Below are positions 56,572 to 64,000 of a stretch of DNA of 64,000 bases, piece by piece. The notes under the pieces are model-generated. The model did not search any database. It worked only from the letters and a program-made list of their open reading frames with translations, and had not been told where the DNA came from. Positions within the stretch are counted from its first letter, which is position 1. Each line of letters opens with the position of its first letter. Origin of the DNA: Symsagittifera roscoffensis (taxonomy: Eukaryota; Xenacoelomorpha; Acoela; Convolutidae); contig NC_087071.1 in assembly GCF_963678635.1 (NCBI RefSeq), positions 36,354,438 through 36,418,437 of the forward strand, read 5' to 3'. Both the position numbers and the translations under genes were made by a program.

Positions 56572-57842
56572 CCCCGGGTCGAGATCCCGCTCAAAAACCT
56601 CTCAAGATATGAGCAGTTTGAGCGGTTTTTCAGCAAGATTTGAGCGGTTTGGGCGGTTTGGGCGTTTTTTTGGAAAAACCGCTCAAACCGCTCAAATCTT
56701 GCTTAAAAAACCGCTCATTTCTTGTGGTGATTTTTGAACGGTTTTTCAAGCAAGATTTGAGCGGTTTTAGAGCGGTTTTTGAGCGGTCTTATAAAGAAAA
56801 CCGATTAAAACCAACAAAAAGGCCTGGAAAGGTAATGTGACCCCGGGTTGACATCCCTAAACCGAAAATGCTTATTTTAAATTTCCCCACACTGAAAAAG
56901 CAATTGTATGCATCAAATGTATGGAAAAATGCTAATCATGCAATTTTCATACAATTTCAAAAAACCATTGAAAAAAGATTCAATCTAGTTTCTCCGGCTA
57001 TTTGAACCAAATAGAACAGTCTGGTGATGAAAAATAACTACGTTTATTTTTTTTTTGAAAAAAAAATGGTTATCCTATAATTTCCATATATGAAAAAAAA
57101 ATTTCTACAATTTCTATATATGAAAAAACGCTTATCCTAGAGTTTTTTTTTACAATTTTCTGTGTCTATGAAACTAAAAAATTGTAGCATTTTTTCATAT
57201 ATGGAAATTGTAGGATAAGCATTTTTGGTCAACCCACGCTAAGATGCAGTTGAAATACTATCTACAATTTAAAAAAAGTGCTTAACCGTTCTCAAATTAA
57301 GCAATAATTTTTTTTTCGATGTCTTGACCAAAAACAATGTGAGCGACTTTTTTCAAATGCTCGAGCAAAAAAACCACTGGAAAATATGTAAGATTTGAGC
57401 GGTTTGAGCGGTTTTTTTAGACAATTACGCTCAAAATCTTGGTTCAAAATGAGCGATTTGAGCGGTTTTTGAACGTTTTATCTAAAAAAACTGCTCAAAA
57501 GCCGCGCAAGATTTGAGCGGTTTGAGCGGTTTTTTAGACAATTTCGCTCAAAATCTTGCTTCAAAATGAGCGGTTTGAGCGGTTTTTGAACGGTTTATCT
57601 AAAAAAACCGCTCAAAAACCATACAAGATTTGAACGATTTTGAGCGGTTTATCTAAAAAAAAAACCGCTCAAAAACCGCGCAAGATTTGAGCGGTTTTTG
57701 AGCGGTTTTTTTAGATAAACCGTTCAAAAACCGCTCAAACCGCTCATTTTGAAGCAAGATTTTGAGCGTAATTGTCTAAAAAAAACCGCTCAAACCGCTC
57801 AAATCTTGCTTCAAATTAGGTGAAAAATCTCGACTCGGGAAG
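56572..57842. repeat. GAGCGGTTT simple-repeat complex with inverted arms
   Basis: Two zones (about 56585-56790 and 57380-57815) made of GATTTGAGCGGTTTGAGCGG and its reverse complement, linked by AAGCAAGATTT and TTAGACAATT spacers so that long stretches fold back. Outer edges CCCGGGTCGAGATCCC (56574) and ATCTCGACTCGGG (57826-57838) are imperfect inverted repeats, suggesting one element. A separate MITE (57069-57220) sits between the zones. Confidence 0.7.
57069..57220. mobile_element. 152-bp MITE with TTATCCTATAATTTCCATAT termini
   Basis: The left end TTATCCTATAATTTCCATAT(ATGA) is mirrored at the right by TCATATATGGAAATTGTAGG then ATAA, one mismatch. Non-coding. Confidence 0.7.
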
Positions 57843-57849
57843 AGCACTC

Positions 57850-59100
57850 AGTGGAATTGGGAACGAGGCTTCAGGGAGTGATGCCCGTCATCCCCCGCTC
57901 TGTGCAATCTATACCATCAAGTCGTCACGAGGAGGCTAAAGAAAGCCGAGGAAGAAGGGAACCCAGTTGGCATTCCCTGGTCGTGGATTATTGGGAGCAC
58001 GCTCCCTGGAAGAACAGATCAGAGTGCTTTAACAGCGAATCGAAGACTGTCCTTTCTCTCTGTCTCTGTTTGTTGACTACTCCACCCCAGGAAGAACGTA
58101 ACAACAAGAACAGGGAAGAGAAGCTGCTATTTGGGAGCGAATCTGCAGAAGGCATCTAGGTGCTAGGAGCGAAAGCCGACATCAGCAACCGGAAGAAACG
58201 TGCAGAATCACTCTGGGCGAAAATCAGAGGACGTTTGAAGACGAGCAGAGTACCTAAGTGGCTCTAGACACGTATGGTACAGAGATGCGTTGAGAGCGGA
58301 CCCTTCTTCGACGCCCGCCTCCGTGAGGACCTGGCAATCTTGAGACAAGAAGTCGACGCAGAGCTGGATTGACCGCAACTACTGACACATATGGAGTGAG
58401 AAGACCATATCTCCAATGCACGAGAAAAACGTCAACACGCAGGACATCAAAAACCAGTTCAACGTGAAGATGGTGAGATGGAAGAACGAGAACCGCACGT
58501 TGAGAAGGATCGCAAACGTCATGAGAACGGACGACAATCGACTTACAAAGATGGCGTGCCTAGTCTGGTACAGTGAAATGGAACCACTTCTGAAATGTCT
58601 TCAGAAGGCGGCAAGAAACGGTACAGACTTCTGTACTGGCGCAAGCTTCTAAGAAAAGCAGGCATTGACACCTATTATATCGACATATTGACTAGAGGAA
58701 AGTTGTCAACAAGCGCTTGGAGCACCTGTACCACTTAAAAAAGAACAAACGCCAAGAGAAACGCCCCAGAAGAAACTGCAACCTGACAACCGTCTAAGCA
58801 GCCTCAAATAAGGCTCATTCGCAAAAAGATCAGAAAAAATCAGGCGAGCTCAGGGTTCACCGGAAAAAGATACTTGAAACGAGTAAAATTGCGATCCCTT
58901 GTGATGACTTTCCAAAATGAAAGCACCCTCAAAAATCACATGAAGCCGTGTGACAACAACAGAACAAGCTCCTCTGGTAGAAGGAAGTGTGAAAAGTGCA
59001 ACAGAGAAGTCTGCGCCTCCAACATAACCCATCATAAATGAACTTGGAGATGAATACCTGAATCAGACGCGGATTCATCACCTCAGCTTCAAGCAAGAAC
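57850..59100 (+). mobile_element. Decayed LINE-like fragment, block 2 copy
   Basis: Longer and cleaner than 19300-20560. Frames at 57851-58159 and 58416-58652 (VRWKNENRTLRRIANVMRTD, RLTKMACLVWYSEMEP) plus stops. A later minus/plus region encodes cysteine pairs (RKCEKCNREVCAS) that could be a zinc-finger end. No RT or endonuclease core is visible. Confidence 0.45.
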
Positions 59101-60029
59101 CTACCGACGGAAATCTTACTTTTAATTCATCAATTTGATTTTTTATTCAAAAAAGGTTTTGTATCTAGCCAAAAATTTGCCTAATTTTTTTTTGTTGCGC
59201 AATATTTTTTTCAAAAAGTAATTCTAATTTGCTATAATTACCACCAAATAAGAAGCAATAAAAACAAAAAAACCGTTTGTGTAATAAATAAACACTACAA
59301 TTTCAACCAAATTTACAATGTATTCAGTGATTTTAAATTGAACATCATTTAAAAAGCTAGATACACCCTTAAACAAATGTTTTAAAAATCATAACTGACT
59401 GTAATATTCAATGTTTGTACGCATAATCTGTGCTACTTTTACATTCCTTACAGATAAAGGACGACTGATTTTAGTTTGAAACTCCCAATCAAGTTCGCAG
59501 GGGTTCAAATCCCGTAGTCAACATAATTGATTTTCCAGAACCTTTTAAAGACTTATTTGTGCAGTTTTCGAAAAATTCAACGATATCATTTTGCTGCTTT
59601 TGTTTACTATAAATCAGGTGCAGCCGCCTCACTCCTTGATTTAAGAGTAGTAGTCCATTGGTAGCCAAATCTCAAATACATAAAATTACCAACTAAAAGT
59701 ATTGTAGGGTTCAAAAAATGAAATCAGAAAAATTATTGAAAAGCGTAATTAGATAGAAAGAAAAATTTAATGCATAAATCATAACATTAGTTTCTGAAGG
59801 ATTACAGCTTACAAAATCATGGACCAGTATAGTTTTCATTACATCTTAACTAAGGTAATTCTGGCAGTGATGTGTAACACATCGCTAAGTATAATTTTGA
59901 TGACAAATTGAACAAAATATATTTAAAGTGTTTAAAGTGCATGAGAACAGTCATCAATGTTGTAGCAGTGCTGAATACTTGAAAATACATCTAATCCTCA
60001 TGTATAGAAAAAACAAAATGTATTTTATA
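59101..60029. other. Gene-free stretch, block 2
   Basis: Matches 20561-21515. It includes the tRNA-like relic at about 59473-59521. Confidence 0.5.
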
Positions 60030-60031
60030 TA

Positions 60032-61246
60032 CCCGCACTGACAAAAATGGATTAGGATCGATTTTAGTATGAAAAAAGTACGTTGATTAAATTTAGATCA
60101 ATTTTAGTATGAAAGAAAATACGTTGATTAAATTTAGATCGATTTTAATATGAAAAAAGTACGTTGACTAATTTTAGATCGATTTAAGTATGAAAAAGTA
60201 CGAAGATAAAACAAAAAAGATGAAAATTGATTTGCATCGATTTAAAATCGATTTAAATTGATCTTAAATCCCAGTTAAAAAAAATTGATCCAAATCGATT
60301 TTAAATCAAATTAAATGCATTTTTTCTAGTCTGATTTTGTTTTTAATTTTAAGGGGATTAAAACGGATTTAAATTGATTTAAATTGATTTTTTTTGAGAT
60401 TTATCAGTTTCGAAATTTGATTGCATTTATTCATTGCCTATCATTTTTCATTTTACATCCATAGCATTATGTAGCATAAAAAGACCAAAAAAAAGACCAA
60501 ACTTATTGATATAATTCTTTGATTTTCTTGCATATTTTGAGTTCAAAAACTGATCTATACTGACCTTTTTCTTAATTCGTTTTATAAGTTTTGCCCAAAA
60601 TCTGATTCATTATCATATCTTTCTATGGTATAATTGCATATTAACGAGATCAAATTTTAATTTATTCTGACCTTTTTCTTGTTTGTTACATACGATTTTG
60701 CAAAAATTGTTTTACAAAAATTTTCTATAATTTCATTGCCCTTTTTCGTGCTTGAAACTGATTTATGTGGATAATTTTATTGAATTCTATAAAATCTGGC
60801 ACGAATGTTTACATTTAAAAATTGAGAATAAAAATTTCCAACAATTTTTCAAATGGTATGTGTTTCTTCCCCTTGTTAGCAAAAAAAATCTATTTTAGTG
60901 TGTCAAAAAATCCATCGAAATCGAGTTAAATCGATTTTTAGGCACTTAAATCGATTTAAAATTTTCAAAAAGATCGATTTAAATCGATTTAAAATAGATT
61001 TAAGTGAGATTCTGATGGATTTAAGTGAGATTCGGATGGATTTTAGTGAGTCGAAAATCCATCGAAATCGATTTGAATCGATTTTTAAGACACTTAAATC
61101 GATTTAAAAGTTTCAAAAAGATCGATTTAAATTGATTTAAAATCCATTTAAGTTCGTAAAATGTACATGGTTAATCGATTTGGATCGATTTAAAATCGAT
61201 TTAAAATTAATTTAAATCAACCGGAAACCATTTCTGTCAGTGCGGG
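60032..61246. mobile_element. 1215-bp TIR element filled with (ATCGATTTAAA)-type repeats
   Basis: Ends CCCGCACTGACAAAAATGG and CCATTTCTGTCAGTGCGGG are inverted with one mismatch, flanked by TA on both sides (60030-60031, 61247-61248). Block 1 shows the empty site (TTATATAGTTATACTCTCGG at about 21520-21540). The interior consists of hundreds of bases of GATCGATTTAAATCGATTTA-like words at both ends around a unique AT-rich core, with no transposase frame. It is non-autonomous, probably mobilised by a TA-targeting transposase. Confidence 0.85.
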
Positions 61247-61293
61247 TAGTTATACTCTCGGTTGTGGCTGTTTTATTCAAGTTTCTTGTTTGG

Positions 61294-62351
61294 TTATTGT
61301 TCACAGATCCAGGGCTGCTCGGGACACATAACATTAAGTTTGAACCATCGGAAAGTCAGAAAGTCATCTGGGTTTGCATATGGTATTTTTGAAGACAAGC
61401 TGTTGCCAATTTTCAGTTGATATGGTTTTCCTCGTAGCTCGTTCTGATAATTTATTGCGCCACTTTGATTCGGTAAAAGTATAATAAATGAGCTCATTGG
61501 GTTTTATCTGTTTTTCTTTGCAAAATAATCTTTATATGTAACAAAGTGATTGTATTTTGTTTGGTTCATTAAAACCTATCCTCTTGTATAGGTTTGTTGC
61601 CGTTACACTCATATTTTTACGGATACATCAAAAAACAAAGTTTATCTAGATGAAAAACAAAATACTTCTCAAACTTTGTTTTCTTGAGACCTGTCTTAAA
61701 GTTTTCTTGAGACCTGTCTACTATACTTGTACGTAAGATAGTGCCGCATCAGTCGACCTTTTCCAAATCCAATTTTGGTGATTATATTTATGTCGCAATC
61801 GATATCGTAGTAGGCAACAAGGTAATTCAGATGTTTTGTATCTTCTGAATAATCTGTAATTCTCTCGAAGTATTCCGATGGATTCAGAAGAGCTTCTTTG
61901 AACCCAAAATTGAAATACCAGACAAACTGGCCACGGCAACAGTCCTCTCTTATAACAAAAAAATTGTGTTTTTTGTAGGACGGTCCAAAGACAACGTTAC
62001 ATTGTTCTAGGGCATTTTCTTTCAATTTGGCAAACATTTCATAAGAATCTGTCATGCTTCTTGGTGCGTTTGAATGCTTATGTTTGATAGCTGGAAGGTT
62101 TGGCTCAAATCTTATGAGTCTAAATAGAGCAAGCAGTAGTAGAAGCTCTTCTTTTCACAAAACGACTGATATTCGATAAAAGGCGGATTAACAGGAATAG
62201 TAAAAATAACTGATGACCAAATTGGGCCACTTGTTCCATTTAAAATGACGTCATTGGCTCTGACATTAAAGATGAAAATACAAGTTGTGCACAATAGAAA
62301 ACTCTTAACAATAATATTCTCGATCTCCATTTTATTGTGAACCTTTTGCAA
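61294..62351 (-). pseudogene. Secreted cysteine-containing protein, family copy 4 (frameshifted)
   Basis: Partner of 21571-22581. Exon 1 is 62351-61733 (619 nt, one fewer than copy 2) and exon 2 is 61462-61294 (169 nt, ends QPWICEQ), with the same GTACAAG donor and AATCAAAG acceptor. One base is missing near 62131 (AGAGCAAGCAG against AAAGTCAAGCAG), so translation stops about 80 codons in, after KSFYYCL. Downstream, the frame is open again and conserved (FFVIREDCCRGQFVWYFNFG, EYFERITDYSED). The rest of the gene looks little decayed, so the shift is recent or a sequence error. Confidence 0.75.
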
Positions 62352-63720
62352 TATCAGTTTTGTTTACTTTCATAGTCAAACATGAAGATCTTAGTAATCC
62401 TCTCAATTATAGTGAACTATTTTGTTCCCCTAATGAAATTGTTTAACTTTGTACTTATTTTTAAAAAATGGCTTAGGTCACATAAAAATTGAGGGTAAAA
62501 AAATTTTTTTTGCATATAATGTTTGATTGATTTATCTATACTTAAAATAAGTTCGATGAAGGTAAAATATTTTACTAAATGACTGTTTCAATCAAATTTT
62601 GACGATTTCTAACTTTTATCTACAGAACATTTGATGTTTAGAAAATGATAGACTTTTTTGTACAGTTATGTATAAAAAAACTCAAGGCTTTTACAATTAT
62701 GGTTCTCGGATCTTTTTTTGGTCCAATAAACGTTTGCTCGAAAACGATTAGATTTTTTTTGGTGTAAAAATTAAGTTACCAACTAAGACTGTGTTGGAAA
62801 AGTTGAAGTTCAATTTTATTGTACGGACAACTGATGACCAAATTGTGCCATTTGTTGCAATTAAAAGTATATTACGTCGTTGGCATCAACATTGAAGATA
62901 GAAGCGCAAGTAGTGCACGTCAGAAAAATCCTAACAATTTTCTTCTCAACTCTTTTTAATTTAAATCATTACCATTTTCAATAATTTTTTTTGTTTATTT
63001 TCCTTGTCAAACAAAATTGTCTTTGTTTTGTTCTTAACGGCATTCAACTGTTTTGGTTGCCTAGTGAAATGAAAAGCTGCAAACTTCCGTAGAATAAAGT
63101 TGAAACGAAAAAGTTTAAATTTCTAATAAAAGCAAAGATTGAAGTCGCAGTTAAGTTTTGAACGCAAAAAGCTGTTATTTGACTGCGCTGATTAAATTAA
63201 ATAATCAAGATTTTTTCTGGAAAAAAAGATAAAGATGAAATTATTTACTAAATGACTATTTCAATCAGTTTTTTTTGCTAACTGTGATTTTTTTCTACAA
63301 AACATGTAATAAAACAAAAATGACATCGAGATGATTTGATACAGTTATACAACAAATTGCTTTGACGCTTTTACGATTATGGTTCTCAGTTTTTAGTTTC
63401 AAATAACACTTTGCTCAAAAACAATCAGAGCTTGTTTGCTGTAGCATTATAATTGAAAAATAACCCTGTGTTGAAAATTTCATGTTGAGGATTGAAAAAG
63501 TAAAAACAAACACTCTAATATGTGATTTTTTTTGAAAATTAAATTTTGTTTTAGTTTCAAGTTTCAATAAAGAGTAAAAGTAGTCTTGAAACACGCTAAG
63601 AAAAACACTCGACAGTTTGAAACAAAAACATTTCAATAATTTAGCAACTTGATTAATTTTCAACGCAAAAATTTTCACAACAAAATTTAGCGCTATATAA
63701 CAACTTGTCTTCAAGCTAAT
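62352..63720. other. Upstream region of copy 4
   Basis: Matches 22582-24400 minus the 23403-23900 repeat. Contains the relic at 62825-62990. From 63708 on, sequence corresponds to the interior of the foldback element in opposite orientation. Confidence 0.5.
62825..62990 (-). pseudogene. Degenerate 5' end of a secreted-family gene, block 2
   Basis: CTGATGACCAAATTGTGCCA and GGCATCAACATTGAAGATAG match exon 1 of copies 2 and 4 on the minus strand. It is the block 2 counterpart of 23035-23200. Confidence 0.6.
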
Positions 63721-63941
63721 CAGGGGCGGATATAGGATTTTCTTGAGGGGGGTTGAGTTTCAAAAAAATATCACGACTTACTTTAGGTCGACCAAATTGA
63801 TTTTCCGAGCTCTCCTAAAGCACTAAAAAGACTCTGTGTCAGTAACAAAGGAGGGACCCTTTCATTCGGCAGGGGATCGAATCCCAGAAAAGGAAAAGGG
63901 GGTTTCGCCCCCAACAAACCCCCTCCCTAAATCCACCCCTG
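63721..63941. mobile_element. 221-bp hAT-like MITE, CAGGGGCGGATATAGG termini
   Basis: CAGGGGCGGATATAGG at the left; TAAATCCACCCCTG at the right (imperfect inverted repeat). Flanking 8-mers AAGCTAAT and TATTTAAT share five positions, compatible with a decayed 8-bp duplication. It interrupts sequence that is continuous at 24910-24935 (reverse strand). Confidence 0.65.
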
Positions 63942-64000
63942 TATTTAATGGGTGATAGTGATTTTAACTAATGGGTGATAGTGATTTTAACTAATGGATG
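63942..64000. repeat. Direct repeat AATGGGTGATAGTGATTTTAACT
   Basis: Two and a part units of about 23 bp, running to the window edge. It is the reverse complement of the CACTATCACCCATTA repeats inside the foldback elements at 24.8 and 25.9 kb. Confidence 0.75.

Larger units (their letters stand above)
32632..64000. repeat. Segmental duplication, block 2 (continues past window)
   Basis: Second copy of the block described at 4996-26200, enlarged by later insertions. These are the LTR retrotransposon (33881-41033), an extra tandem copy of a 1-kb unit (about 47.3-48.3 kb), about 5.8 kb at 52.2-58.0 kb with no counterpart in block 1, and a TIR element (60032-61246). Relative to block 1 it lacks about 310 bp of 5114-5423, the 10.57-12.13 kb satellite segment, the 18190-18882 element and the 23.4-23.9 kb repeat. 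Confidence 0.88.

Overview
This is low-GC eukaryotic DNA, most likely from an invertebrate animal. Exons are joined by GT-AG introns and coding density is low. Two conserved eukaryotic genes can be recognised: ELP2 (Elongator) and RRP7 (ribosomal small-subunit processing). There is an LTR retrotransposon of the Ty3/gypsy type and many short inverted-repeat and foldback elements. No species is claimed. No prokaryotic-style operon, CRISPR array or intact virus was seen.

Layout: (1) 1-3740 holds the 3' half of ELP2, four exons on the + strand. (2) Two paralogous blocks follow in the same order and orientation. Block 1 runs from about 4996 to 26.2 kb. Block 2 runs from about 32632 past the right edge. 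Each block carries an RRP7 locus, a tRNA-Lys-like sequence, a first secreted-protein gene, a decayed LINE-like fragment, a second secreted-protein gene and degenerate 5' relics of that same family. (3) A 6.4-kb spacer without recognisable genes separates the blocks, apart from a C-rich/G-rich tract and a 200-bp MITE between two copies of a 250-bp repeat.

Block 1 RRP7 (6510-8705) looks functional. Block 2 RRP7 is dead. A 7153-bp Ty3/gypsy element (33881-41033, TSD GCGTT) sits after its fourth codon, one base has been lost in a homopolymer, and the splice acceptor AG has become CG. The retrotransposon is itself decayed; its 276-bp LTRs differ at about 17 positions by my count.

The most unusual content is a family of two-exon, signal-peptide-bearing, cysteine-containing proteins on the minus strand: 15995-17007, 21571-22581, 49381-50411, and a frameshifted copy at 61294-62351. 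I do not recognise the family. Its block 1 and block 2 copies appear to differ mainly at amino-acid-changing positions, and 5' relics and a partial exon 2 lie nearby, so it looks like a fast-evolving birth-and-death cluster.

Comparing the blocks gives several filled/empty site pairs. These date insertions after the duplication: two elements with CCCGCACTNAG/CCCGCACTGAC-type termini and odd simple-sequence interiors, a satellite array of about 170-bp units, a 0.5-kb dispersed repeat, and the retrotransposon. Coordinates of exons and element ends were read by eye. Percent identities are estimates and no database search was possible.
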